A stretch of DNA of 38,956 nucleotides from Deltaproteobacteria bacterium (GTDB lineage Bacteria > Desulfobacterota > Desulfobulbia > Desulfobulbales > Desulfobulbaceae). The notes under the pieces were generated by a model. The model searched no databases and was not told where the DNA came from. It worked only from the letters and a program-made list of their open reading frames with translations. The DNA lies in NCBI GenBank assembly GCA_013151365.1, contig JAADIK010000021.1:1-38956 (forward strand). Direction: 5' to 3'. Position 1 is the stretch's first letter. Each line of letters begins with the position of its first letter. This document shows, piece by piece, positions 8,971 to 18,664 of the stretch. A program made the position numbers and the translations under genes.

Positions 8971-9645
8971 GTGGAGCGGGAAAATTCGGCAGCGGCAGAG
9001 CTTCTCGACCGGGGGTTGGAGCAGCTCGGCATCGGGCTTGACGACCACGCCCGCCGCCGCCTGTTACTTTACTGCGAAGAGCTGCGGAAGTGGAACCGGA
9101 AAATCAATCTCATTGCCCGGAATACATCGCTGCCGGATATTATTGAAAAGCACTTCCTTGATTCCCTGACCCTGTTGCCGGTGCTTGGCGAGGTGGCCCC
9201 CGGCTCCGGCCCGCTTCTCGATGTCGGCAGCGGCGCCGGTTTCCCCGGCCTGGTGGTTAAAATCGCCGGTCCTGCCCGGCGGGTCCTGCTGCTGGAGCCG
9301 CGTCAGCGGCGCAGTGTCTTTCTCCGCCACATCATCCGCACCCTGTCCCTGGAAGGAATCGAGGTCTCGACCGCCCGGGTCGAAGACGACGATACCCGGC
9401 ATGGTTGCGAGTATTTTTCAGTCATAACCGGCCGCGCGGTTGCCGATGTGGCCGGGTTCCTGGAAATGGTCGCTCCCCGTGTCGGCCCGGCAACCATTGT
9501 CGCCTGCATGCAGGGGCCGACCGGAAAACAGGGCTGGCGGCAGGGCTCACTGGCCGGCGGCCTGCGTTGTCTCGGCTGGCGTGAGATCGTTCTGCCCTTT
9601 TCCGGGTCCCGGCGGTTTATCCTGCTTTTTCAAGCAATCCACTGA
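8971..9645 (+). CDS. rsmG: 16S rRNA (guanine527-N7)-methyltransferase
   Basis: This is a 224-residue RsmG (GidB) homologue of normal length. It transfers a methyl group from S-adenosylmethionine to N7 of G527 in 16S rRNA; loss of this modification gives low-level streptomycin resistance in many bacteria. The N-terminal helix is followed by NRKINLIARNTS and HFLDSL, and then the SAM-binding loop LLDVGSGAGFPG at about residues 75-86. The start is GTG, preceded by a GGGGG stretch at the end of hisD, and lies six bases from the hisD stop. The usual neighbours mnmG, parA and parB are absent; pairing with hisD is less common. The gene converges on the PEPCK-like gene with 46 bp between the stops and no clear terminator. 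Confidence 0.93.
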   Translation: MERENSAAAELLDRGLEQLGIGLDDHARRRLLLYCEELRKWNRKINLIARNTSLPDIIEKHFLDSLTLLPVLGEVAPGSGPLLDVGSGAGFPGLVVKIAGPARRVLLLEPRQRRSVFLRHIIRTLSLEGIEVSTARVEDDDTRHGCEYFSVITGRAVADVAGFLEMVAPRVGPATIVACMQGPTGKQGWRQGSLAGGLRCLGWREIVLPFSGSRRFILLFQAIH

Positions 9646-9691
9646 CATACCATATCCCGTAAGGGGCACCGGCAAGAAGAGCGGGGCAACT

Positions 9692-11431
9692 TTACGTATG
9701 CTGAATGCGACTGGTCCGGTGTTCATGCAGCCGGGCGAGATCGGCTTCGGTCCAGGAAAAGTCGCCGGCAATGGGATCGCGCTGCAGGAATTCGTCCAGG
9801 GCGATCCGTACCCGGAGAAGAGGATCGACGAAATCGGCGTGGATTTCCTGCTGCTTCCGGGTGGCGGTGAGAAAATCGATCCGCGACTGCATCCGGCTGA
9901 CAAAGCGGTCCACGTAGGCGGGGTCGGAAATCTTCGGCACGAAGCGGCGGTCGTAGCCGCCGCCGAAAGAGCCCTTGCGGGGCAGGGAAACCATCTTGCC
10001 GGGGATGATCCGCCAGGGAGTGAACTCGAGTTCGCCGCCGGTCAGGGTCGGCAGGATCCGGTCCCGGCTCAAGGGCAGGGAGATATCCTCGCCCAGGAAG
10101 TCGCCGGTGTTCAGGATCACGGTCTGCGGCTGAAACAGTTCCAGGAAGAGCTGGAACATGCGGCATTCGGTATTCAACCGCCAGGCCCGGAAAGGCTGGG
10201 CAAACGGCTCGATCACCAGTTTGAACTGATCGGCCAGGTTTTTCAGACTTTCGGCCAGGGAGCGCTTGGTCATCAGGCTGGCGCCGAAGGCGACGAACAG
10301 GGCCGGGTCGTTGATCAGCGAGATCGGCGGCAGGGTATCGTCCTTCATGACCAGGCTGACGATGTCCACCTTGTCATAGCCGTTCACCGAGTTGGCCGGC
10401 CGTTCCTGGATCACCCGGCCGTTGGCCACCAGCCGGTCGCCGGGCACTACGTCGAGGCCGCGGCCGGTTTCCACCAGGCCCATGTTGTAGAAGACCAGGC
10501 CCCGCTCCGTGGTCTCATCGCCCAGCTCGTCGCCGTCGGTCTTGTTGAAGAAGGTGGGTTCGAGAACGATCACCCGGCCGGTGACCATACTGATCACGAA
10601 GGCGTCGTCATGGGCGATGGATTCGGCGTGCCGGGACAGCGAACTTTTGCCGCTGCCGGACAGGGCGATGATGATCACCGTCTTGCCGTTGATCACGCAG
10701 ATCGCGCCGTGGATGGGGAGGAAGCGGCGGAGCTCGGTGCCGGGCACCCGTTCGTGAATGGCGGCGTGCCAGATCAGGGTCAGAAAGCCCTTTTTGATTT
10801 CGCCGAAATAGGGCAGGCCGAGCACGAAGATGGTCTTGTCCTCCCGGTCGATGATCACCAGGCCGTGGGGATAGTCGGGATGGCGCCAGTCGGGATCGTA
10901 GACCATCAGCAGGTCGGGGCAACCCAGGGGTTCGCTTTCCCGGTAAAATGTCTCGTGGGCCGGTGAAACGAGGGCCTGGAAGTTGAGGAGGAAGGAGAGG
11001 GCGGCCAGCGGGTAATTCCGGTTGCCGACGAAATGCAGACCCACGCAGAATTCGGGATCGAGGCCCGAATAGGCCCGGCAGGAAAACGAACCTCCGGCCT
11101 GCAGGCCGAGGGCCGCTTCCCGGGCCAGGCCGGCCAGGCGTTTTTGCTCTTCGGCATCCGCCTCATGCCAGAAATGCCGCGCCTTGGTGGTCCGGCCCAC
11201 CGGATTGCCGTGGTTCCAGAGCAGTTGTTTGGCGCCCGGTTGCAGGCCGAAGGCGGCAGGATTTTTCACCGGCCGCCAGAGCTGCGTGACGTTGGGCTGG
11301 GTCAGGGCCAGGTCGTACAGGTGCCGGGGTTCATTGATCGTCTCGTTGTTCGCGGCAAGCGTGAGCTTGGCCGCCAGACGCAGCGGTCCGGCGAAATCGA
11401 GTTCCTCTTGCTCAAAACCGATGGTGGACAT
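9692..11431 (-). CDS. Divergent ATP-type phosphoenolpyruvate carboxykinase-like protein
   Basis: This 579-residue protein aligns by motif with ATP-dependent PEP carboxykinase (PckA, about 540). LGLPYFGEIKKG corresponds to the LGTEYAGEMKKG segment. Residues 256-264 (ALSGSGKSS) form the kinase-1a loop, GLSGTGKTT in PckA. SIAHDDAFVI stands where PckA has the metal-binding GDDEHGW. The late ENTR-S-YPI region is recognisable as NGRVIQERPANSV. Classical PckA converts oxaloacetate and ATP to PEP, CO2 and ADP. Here the metal/substrate motif has changed strongly and the N-terminal TGRSPKDKF substrate motif is not seen, so activity is doubtful. The start ATG follows AGAGGT on the minus strand. The gene stands alone, with a MITE copy 67 bp upstream of its start. 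Confidence 0.7.
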   Translation of the reverse strand: MSTIGFEQEELDFAGPLRLAAKLTLAANNETINEPRHLYDLALTQPNVTQLWRPVKNPAAFGLQPGAKQLLWNHGNPVGRTTKARHFWHEADAEEQKRLAGLAREAALGLQAGGSFSCRAYSGLDPEFCVGLHFVGNRNYPLAALSFLLNFQALVSPAHETFYRESEPLGCPDLLMVYDPDWRHPDYPHGLVIIDREDKTIFVLGLPYFGEIKKGFLTLIWHAAIHERVPGTELRRFLPIHGAICVINGKTVIIIALSGSGKSSLSRHAESIAHDDAFVISMVTGRVIVLEPTFFNKTDGDELGDETTERGLVFYNMGLVETGRGLDVVPGDRLVANGRVIQERPANSVNGYDKVDIVSLVMKDDTLPPISLINDPALFVAFGASLMTKRSLAESLKNLADQFKLVIEPFAQPFRAWRLNTECRMFQLFLELFQPQTVILNTGDFLGEDISLPLSRDRILPTLTGGELEFTPWRIIPGKMVSLPRKGSFGGGYDRRFVPKISDPAYVDRFVSRMQSRIDFLTATRKQQEIHADFVDPLLRVRIALDEFLQRDPIAGDFSWTEADLARLHEHRTSRIQHT

Positions 11432-11497
11432 GTCGCTACCTCTTGCTTGACGGTGCGGGAAAACTCCACCGCTCCCGTGATGACTTTATGTAACTAT

Positions 11498-11624
11498 CCT
11501 GAATCCGTTCTCGGGTGCCCCGCAGGGCGGCGCGGTGAAGACCATAAAATGATTTTATTCAGCAATAATGTAATAAATTTCACATATTGCATGGAGCGTC
11601 ACCTCAAGCCGTCACGGATTCAGG
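11498..11624 (-). mobile_element. MITE-like element, internally deleted copy M1, with 5-bp target duplication
   Basis: This 127-bp element begins CCTGAATCCGT and ends ACGGATTCAGG, a perfect 11-bp terminal inverted repeat. It is flanked on both sides by ACTAT (11493-11497 and 11625-11629), as expected of a transposition target duplication. Compared with the 217-bp copy at 36002-36219, about 90 bp are missing between one end and the GCCCCGCAGGGC core. It contains no ORF. It is oriented opposite to the 36-kb copy. Confidence 0.75.
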
Positions 11625-11674
11625 ACTATGATACCCCTTTTTCCCGGACCGGGGGAGGGGCTATGGTCGCTTCT

Positions 11675-13972
11675 TCAATCCTTGGCCCGTTTCGGGATTT
11701 TATGGAAAATTCGACTCAGCTCAACGATATTATAGGGCTTGACGGCCACGGCGGTGAAACCGTATTCCTTGAAATTGGCCATGATCGGGCTGCTGGAATA
11801 GCCGCTCGAGACAATGGCTTTAACATCGGGGTCGATTTCCCGCAGTTTTTTGATGGTTTCCTCTCCGCCCATGCCGCCGGGGATGGTCAGGTCAAGGATG
11901 ACGTAGCCAAAGGGGCGGCGGTCTTTCATCGCTTGCCGGTAGAGCCGGACCGCCTCCTGCCCGTCCGGGGCGAAAGCGACCTCGTAACCGAGTTCGGTCA
12001 GCATCATGCCGGCGACCTCGCGCACATCCTGGTCGTCATCCATGATCAGGACGCTGCCGCTTCCCTGCTGAATGTCCTCCTGCTCATGGTCTTCGGAAGC
12101 TGTCTGCTCGGCCGAGGCCGGCAGATACATGACAAAGGTCGTCCCGGCATTTTCCCTGGAAAATACCTCGATAGCGCCGCCATGGCGGTTGACTATGGAA
12201 TAAACGGTTGCCAGTCCCAGGCCGCTGCCGGCCTCCTTGGTGGTAAAGTAGGGGTCGAAAATCAGGGGCAGGTGTTTCTCGGCAATGCCGACGCCCTGGT
12301 CCCGGATGGCTACCTTCACATAGTCGCCCGGGGGCAGGGGAACGGTATTGTGCGGCCGGAGCGTACAGTTTTCCGCGGCGATGGTGATGGTCCCGCCCTT
12401 GGGCATGGCCTGGTCGGCATTGATGATCAGGTTGTTGATCGCCTGGCTGATCTGGCCGCCGTCCGCCTCGACGGAGCGGAGATCCGGCTTGATCTCGAAC
12501 TGGTATTTGGTGTTGGAGCCGCGCAGGGCAAAGGTAACGGACTCCCTGAGCAGTTCTTCGATCGAAATGATTTTTTTGACGGGCGCCCCGCCCTTGGCAA
12601 AGGTGAGAAGCTGCTGGGTCAGCCCCTTGGCTTTCATGACGGCTGTTTCCGCCTTGACCAGCCGTTCATCAACGGTCGAGCCCGGGCCCGCGGTTATCCT
12701 GGCCAGTGAAATGTTGCCGAGGATGGCGGCCAGCAGGTTGTTGAAATCATGGGCGATTCCGCCGGCCAGCAGACCGATCGACTTCAGCTTGTCCAGCTTG
12801 GTTATCTCGGACTCCATTTTTCTTTTTTCCGAGATGTCCCTGAAGACCAGGACAACTCCGAGGATTTTGCTTTTACTGCTGAAAATCGGCGCCGCGCTGT
12901 CGGCAATAAAGCGTTCCCAGCCGTCCCTGGCGATCAGGACGGTGCCGGGGGTGACGTCAACGGTCTGACCGCTTGCGATAACCCCGCTTACCGGATTTTC
13001 CAGCCGTTTCCTGGTCGCATAATCCACAATGTGAAAAACCTCTTCCAGGGGCCGGCCGACCGCCTCCTCATAACTCCAGCCGGTGAGGTCTTCCGCCACC
13101 CGGTTCAGCAGTTGGATATCGCCATTGAGGTCGGTCGTGATAACGCCGTCGCCGATGCTCTGCAGGGTGATGGCCAGGCGTTCTTTTTCCATGGCCAGCG
13201 AGTCCTCGGCGATCTTGCGGAGGGTAATATTCTGAAAGCTCTCGACGATGCCGATCAGTTCGTTCTCGGCATTGCGGAAGGGCTTGGCCGTAATGATAAA
13301 ATAGCTCTTTTGGCCTGATTCGTTGATTTTCAAACAGTCGGCGACAACCAGGTCTTTGCCGGCGACGATTTGTCTTATCGGACAGCTTTCGGTATGGCAT
13401 GCGGAACCCGGCCGGGAATCATAGCACAACATCTTGCCCCCGCCGTCGCCCGGCCCTTCGAACAGGGAATAGTAGGCATCGTTGGCCTTGATGATTTCGT
13501 AGTTGACATTGGTGATGCAGATGGGAATGGAGCTGTTGAATATATTTTCAATGATTGCCTTGGACTGCCGCAGCTCTTCCTCGGTCTGGATCCGCTCCTT
13601 GATTTTTTCTTCAAGATCCCGTGTCGTTTCACGCAGGTTTTCGTTGACGTTGGCGATTAAGGTCCGGTTCCGGTCGAGCTGATCAATGGTTTCCCGGCTG
13701 AGGCGGATAATGAGCAGGACAAACAGAGAACCGCACAGGAAAACCAGGGTGGTAATGAGTTCGAGAAAATAATCGATTCCGGTCAGCTTGATGACAATGA
13801 AGGCGCAGTAACCTAAGAGGAAAAACCACATGAAACGGGTGACAAGAGACCATTTGCCGCGGAATTCCGGGGCAACGGTTTTATTTATTTTCAGGCTGGT
13901 CCTGATGGCGATGGCCATGATCAACGCCCCGACACAGACCAGGAATATGGAGAGATAGTGAAAGGTGATCAT
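11675..13972 (-). CDS. Membrane hybrid histidine kinase with two PAS domains and a receiver
   Basis: This 765-residue kinase has three hydrophobic segments in residues 1-90 and then a coiled coil (about 95-140). PAS 1 (about 140-265) carries three cysteines (C183, C192, C197) in CYDSRPGSACHTESCP. PAS 2 (about 275-390) contains GDGVITTDLNGDIQLLNRVAE. The dimerisation box GGIAHDFNNLLAAILGN has the phosphoacceptor His408. A full HATPase follows (NLIINADQAMPKGG, DQGVGI, GSGLGLATVYSIV). The C-terminal receiver accepts phosphate on Asp694 (VILDLTIPGG). There is no extracytoplasmic sensor, so the signal is probably membrane-borne or cytoplasmic and redox-linked. No partner regulator is adjacent. The ATG at 13972 has no clear ribosome site. 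MITE copies lie 25 bp upstream and 50 bp downstream, so the gene is bracketed by them. Confidence 0.9.
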   Translation of the reverse strand: MITFHYLSIFLVCVGALIMAIAIRTSLKINKTVAPEFRGKWSLVTRFMWFFLLGYCAFIVIKLTGIDYFLELITTLVFLCGSLFVLLIIRLSRETIDQLDRNRTLIANVNENLRETTRDLEEKIKERIQTEEELRQSKAIIENIFNSSIPICITNVNYEIIKANDAYYSLFEGPGDGGGKMLCYDSRPGSACHTESCPIRQIVAGKDLVVADCLKINESGQKSYFIITAKPFRNAENELIGIVESFQNITLRKIAEDSLAMEKERLAITLQSIGDGVITTDLNGDIQLLNRVAEDLTGWSYEEAVGRPLEEVFHIVDYATRKRLENPVSGVIASGQTVDVTPGTVLIARDGWERFIADSAAPIFSSKSKILGVVLVFRDISEKRKMESEITKLDKLKSIGLLAGGIAHDFNNLLAAILGNISLARITAGPGSTVDERLVKAETAVMKAKGLTQQLLTFAKGGAPVKKIISIEELLRESVTFALRGSNTKYQFEIKPDLRSVEADGGQISQAINNLIINADQAMPKGGTITIAAENCTLRPHNTVPLPPGDYVKVAIRDQGVGIAEKHLPLIFDPYFTTKEAGSGLGLATVYSIVNRHGGAIEVFSRENAGTTFVMYLPASAEQTASEDHEQEDIQQGSGSVLIMDDDQDVREVAGMMLTELGYEVAFAPDGQEAVRLYRQAMKDRRPFGYVILDLTIPGGMGGEETIKKLREIDPDVKAIVSSGYSSSPIMANFKEYGFTAVAVKPYNIVELSRIFHKIPKRAKD

Positions 13973-13997
13973 AAAAAGATTTTACGGTTAACTTTTG

Positions 13998-14152
13998 CCT
14001 GAAGCCGTGAGCGTTCGACAACGGTGCGGCTGCGCCGTTGCCGGGTGTTCCGCATGGCGGCACGATGAAGACCGGAAAATACGTTTATTCGGCGATAATG
14101 CGATAGATTCAATAAGTCGATGGAGTATCCCTCAAGCCGTTACTGATTCAGG
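13998..14152 (-). mobile_element. MITE-like element, internally deleted copy M2, with 5-bp target duplication
   Basis: This 155-bp element has imperfect inverted ends, CCTGAAGCCGTGA and the complement of CCTGAATCAGTAA. It is flanked by TTTTG at 13993-13997 and 14153-14157. Its interior keeps the GAGCGTTCGACAACGGTGC end region and the GAAGACCGGAAAATACG segment shared with other copies, but lacks about 60 bp of the full form. It lies just upstream of the hybrid kinase, which may therefore take its promoter or leader from the element. Confidence 0.75.
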
Positions 14153-14157
14153 TTTTG

Positions 14158-15634
<1,477 letters not shown>

Positions 15635-15635
<1 letters not shown>

Positions 15636-15787
15636 TGCCTTACTCCTGATTTTTTGTCATAAAAAAACAAAAAAAATGATCATGTTTTATTTATGTAAAC
15701 CAGTAGGTTGTTTAGGCTATAGGCTATTAGCCCGACCCTAACAGCCTAACAGCCTAACAGCCTAACAGCCTACAGCCTACAGCCTAA
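15635..15787 (-). repeat. Intergenic repeat, copy B (inverted partner at 7492-7643)
   Basis: This is the reverse-complement copy of the repeat before hisD. It begins at the last base of the leuB stop with GTGCCTTACTCC and continues through the AT-rich part (TTTATTTATGTAAA). It ends in tandem TAACAGCC units (about four of 8 bp) followed by 7-bp TACAGCC units (15746-15787). It fills the whole space between leuB and the leader of the PRPP synthetase gene. Similar GGCTGTTA/GGCTGTAG tandem units recur in intergenic DNA of related bacteria (general knowledge, not checked here). Confidence 0.85.
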
Positions 15788-15835
15788 TACATCGCCCGCA
15801 TTAGAACTTTGTCAAGCACCAACGGACGGATGAAG

Positions 15836-16777
15836 ATGACGGAACAAAAAAACATCCTGCTGTTTGCCAACCAGGCGTCGCAGGAGCTGGCCGGCCGGGT
15901 GGCGGTCGAGCTGGCGATTCCCCTGACGCAGATGGTCATGAAACGGTTTGCCGATGGTGAAGTGTACCATGCCTTCCCCTGCGATATTTCCGGCCGGGAT
16001 ATCATCATCATCGCGGCGACCCCCGATGACGCCGCTCATCAGGAACTCGTTGATCTGATCTCCGGCTGCCGTTACTGGAACAGCGGCTCCGTCAACGTGG
16101 TGATCCCCTATCTCGGTTATTCGACCATGGAGCGGGCCCGGCCGGAATCCGGCGAGATTCCCAAGGGCATTACCCGCACCCGGCAGATTTTTCGCAGCCG
16201 TCCCGACTATGTGGCCTTTGTCGATCTGCATTCCGAGGCGGTGTCGCACGCCCATGCCGGCGAAATTCGCACCCGGCATGTGTGGACCGAGAGCCTGGCG
16301 GCCCGGAAGATTAAAAAAATGGGCCTGAGCGACTACGTGCTGGTGTCGCCTGATTACGGGTTCAGCAAACGGGTGGCCCGGCTGGCCGGCCTGCTCGACT
16401 GTCCTCATACGGCCGCCAACAAGGACCGCTACGATGTGGACCGGACCATTGTCGGCCAGATGTCCAGCGCGGTACGGGGCAAAACGGCCATTATCTGCGA
16501 CGACATGATTCGCACGGGCGGTTCCATGCTGCAGACCGTTGATCGCTGCTACGAGGCGGGCGCGGTCGAGGTCATGATCCTGGCAACCCACCTGGTGCTG
16601 GCCGGTGACGCCCGCGTCCGGTTCCGGGCTCGGGGGATCGACCGGATTATCGGCACCGACACCTTCCCGGGCCGGCACAGTGACGATCTACTCGATATTT
16701 TTTCCGTGGCGCCGTTGATTGCCCGGGAACTGATTCATTATCTTCGAATTGAAAATTTTTTTGAGGCGGCGGAGTAA
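15836..16777 (+). CDS. Divergent ribose-phosphate pyrophosphokinase (PRPP synthetase)
   Basis: About 313 residues, the length of a class I PRPP synthetase, which makes PRPP from ribose 5-phosphate and ATP for nucleotide, His and Trp synthesis. Visible motifs: KRFADGE near the N-terminus, [20 protein letters not shown] (usually VDLHADQIQGFF), [18 protein letters not shown] and ANKDRYD (usually DKRR). The PRPP-binding loop is [14 protein letters not shown] at about 218-231, where most have DDIIDTGGT. The fold is clear but several positions in the flexible catalytic loop and the ATP site differ. It may be a second, specialised paralogue. The ATG at 15836 is chosen, with GGATGAAG before it; an ATG at 15830 and a TTG at 15809 are alternatives. 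asd follows after four bases, so the two are co-transcribed. Confidence 0.8.
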   Translation: MTEQKNILLFANQASQELAGRVAVELAIPLTQMVMKRFADGEVYHAFPCDISGRDIIIIAATPDDAAHQELVDLISGCRYWNSGSVNVVIPYLGYSTMERARPESGEIPKGITRTRQIFRSRPDYVAFVDLHSEAVSHAHAGEIRTRHVWTESLAARKIKKMGLSDYVLVSPDYGFSKRVARLAGLLDCPHTAANKDRYDVDRTIVGQMSSAVRGKTAIICDDMIRTGGSMLQTVDRCYEAGAVEVMILATHLVLAGDARVRFRARGIDRIIGTDTFPGRHSDDLLDIFSVAPLIARELIHYLRIENFFEAAE

Positions 16778-16781
16778 CAGT

Positions 16782-17900
16782 ATGAAAAAAGTGGGAATTG
16801 TAGGCTGGCGGGGCATGGTCGGCTCGGTCCTGATGGAACGGATGCGGCAGGAGGATGATTTTCAGGGGTATGAGGTCCGCTTTTTTTCCACCTCGCAGGC
16901 CGGAGAAGCGGGTCCGGAGATAAACGGCGTCAGCCATGAGCTTCTTGACGCCCATGATACCGGATTGCTGCGGGAGCTGGACGTTATCCTGTCCTGCCAG
17001 GGCGGCGGCTACACCGGTGCGGTCTATCCCGAGCTGCGTAAAAACAACTGGCAGGGGTACTGGCTCGATGCGGCCTCGACCCTGCGGATGAAAAAAGATT
17101 CGGTCATTGTTCTTGACCCGGTGAACCGGCGGATGATCGAACAGGCCCTGGCCGATGGAGTCAAGGACTATATCGGCGGCAACTGTACGGTATCGCTGAT
17201 GCTCATGGCCCTGGGAGGGCTGTTTGCCAAGGGCTGGGTCGAGTGGCTCACCGCCATGACCTACCAGGCCGCCTCCGGGGCCGGGGCTAAAAACATGCGG
17301 GAACTGGTCAGTCAGATGCGCTGTATCGGCGAGGCTGCGGCGCCCCTGCTCGACGACCCGGCCACGGCCATCCTGGATATCGACCGCAAGGTTATCTCCA
17401 CCCTGCGCAGTGCGGCCTTCCCGGTCGAGAATTTCGGTACGGCCCTGGCCGGCAGCCTGGTGCCCTGGATCGACCGGCCCATGGAGAACGGTCAGACCCG
17501 GGAAGAATGGAAAGGGGGGGCTGAAACCAACAAGATCCTCGGCCTCCGGGACCAGGCGATTCCGGTCGACGGCTGCTGCGTGCGGGTCGGTTCCATGCGC
17601 TGTCACAGCCAGGCCTTCACCGTCAAGCTGAAGCGGGACATTCCCCTGGCCGACATCGAGGCGGCCATCGCCACGCATAACGACTGGTGCTACCTGGTTG
17701 ACAACAGCAAGGAAGAGACGCTCCGGGAACTGACGCCGGCCCGGGTGACCGGGACCCTGGATATCCCGGTGGGCCGTCTGCGTAAGCTCGGTATCGGCCC
17801 GGAGTACCTGACCGCCTTCAGCGTCGGGGATCAGCTCCTGTGGGGGGCGGCGGAACCGGTGCGGCGGATGCTGAAAATTATTCTTGATTATATCGGTTAA
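16782..17900 (+). CDS. asd: Aspartate-semialdehyde dehydrogenase
   Basis: This 372-residue enzyme reduces aspartyl phosphate with NADPH to aspartate semialdehyde, the branch point to Lys/diaminopimelate, Met and Thr. It belongs to the Gram-negative (E. coli-like, about 367 aa) branch. The N-terminus reads [15 protein letters not shown], the catalytic Cys135 sits in [25 protein letters not shown] follows, and [12 protein letters not shown] holds the acid-base histidine. The start ATG at 16782 follows GGAG in the end of the upstream gene and gives the canonical N-terminus; an earlier in-frame ATG at 16749 lies inside that gene. It converges on lolD, with 56 bp between the stops and no convincing terminator hairpin. 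Confidence 0.97.
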   Translation: MKKVGIVGWRGMVGSVLMERMRQEDDFQGYEVRFFSTSQAGEAGPEINGVSHELLDAHDTGLLRELDVILSCQGGGYTGAVYPELRKNNWQGYWLDAASTLRMKKDSVIVLDPVNRRMIEQALADGVKDYIGGNCTVSLMLMALGGLFAKGWVEWLTAMTYQAASGAGAKNMRELVSQMRCIGEAAAPLLDDPATAILDIDRKVISTLRSAAFPVENFGTALAGSLVPWIDRPMENGQTREEWKGGAETNKILGLRDQAIPVDGCCVRVGSMRCHSQAFTVKLKRDIPLADIEAAIATHNDWCYLVDNSKEETLRELTPARVTGTLDIPVGRLRKLGIGPEYLTAFSVGDQLLWGAAEPVRRMLKIILDYIG

Positions 17901-17956
17901 ACTCGGGAGCCCTTTTTTTCTCCGGGCCGGGCGGGCGGAGATTCGTCCCTGACGGT

Positions 17957-18664
17957 TCAGTGATGGAGAATGCCGTCTTTCAGGGTCAGGCAGCGGTCCA
18001 TGGCCCCGGCCAGCTCCAGGTTGTGGGTAACCATGACGACCGAGAGCGACAGGGAGCGGCTCATGTCGCGTAACAGGTCGAAAATGCGCTGGCCGCCGGC
18101 TGAGTCAAGATTGCCGGTCGGTTCGTCGGCCAGGAGCAGGGTCGGCTGCATGACCAGGGCCCGGGCCAGGGCAACCCGCTGTTGTTCGCCGCCGGACAGT
18201 TCGCCGCAGCGGTGGTGCCCCCGGTCGGTGAAATTGATCTGGTCGAGGATCTCCTGCGCCTGTTTCTTCAGTTCTCTCTTTTTTTGTCCCCGAATCATCC
18301 CCGGCATCATGATGTTTTCCAGGGCGGTAAATTCCGGCAGCAGATGATGAAACTGGAAGATGAAGCCGATGTTCCGGTTCCGGTGCCGGCTGATCTCCGC
18401 TTCGTTTAAAGCGGCCAGGTCGCGGCCCTCGAAAAGCAGCCGCCCCCGGTCCGGCGTATCCAGGGTGCCCAGGATCTGCAATAACGTGGTCTTGCCGGAA
18501 CCCGAGGCCCCGACAATGGCGATCATCTCGCCCCGGCGCACCCTCAGGTTCACGCCGCGCAAGACCTCGACCGTGCTGGTGCCGCTGACGAATGACTTGT
18601 GAATGTCCTCGGCCTCGAGGACGATCCGGCCGGCGGTGCTTGTTTCTGCCGCTGTATTACTCAT
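17957..18664 (-). CDS. lolD: Lipoprotein-releasing ABC ATPase LolD
   Basis: This 235-residue ATPase powers LolCE-type release of lipoproteins from the inner membrane to the carrier LolA. It has Walker A at 52-60 (GASGSGKTT), a Q-loop (FIFQFHHLLPEFTALEN, the typical LolD/MacB wording), signature LSGGEQQR from 156 and Walker B LLLADEPTGNLD at 176-187. Its start overlaps the last 8 bp of the permease gene, so translation is coupled. A second, separate MacB/LolD-type ATPase occurs at 36243-36941. The lolC coupling here marks this one as the housekeeping copy. Confidence 0.93.
   Translation of the reverse strand: MSNTAAETSTAGRIVLEAEDIHKSFVSGTSTVEVLRGVNLRVRRGEMIAIVGASGSGKTTLLQILGTLDTPDRGRLLFEGRDLAALNEAEISRHRNRNIGFIFQFHHLLPEFTALENIMMPGMIRGQKKRELKKQAQEILDQINFTDRGHHRCGELSGGEQQRVALARALVMQPTLLLADEPTGNLDSAGGQRIFDLLRDMSRSLSLSVVMVTHNLELAGAMDRCLTLKDGILHH

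Noticed and set aside
9440-10966. 508-codon open frame on the plus strand
   Set aside because: It is antisense to the PEPCK-like gene, whose P-loop and family segments are on the other strand; the His/Gln/Gly-rich translation is typical of a shadow frame.
11033-12709. 558-codon open frame on the plus strand
   Set aside because: It spans the start of the PEPCK-like gene, a MITE and the end of a kinase, all better explained on the minus strand.
15746-15787. Tandem AACAGCCT units as a CRISPR array
   Set aside because: The units are 7-8 bp and adjacent, with no spacers; this is a simple tandem repeat.
17901-17956. Possible terminator between asd and lolD
   Set aside because: There is a T-run on the plus strand, but the only hairpin before it has a 3-bp stem, and the hairpin after it (CTCCG/CGGAG) is weak and on the wrong side.
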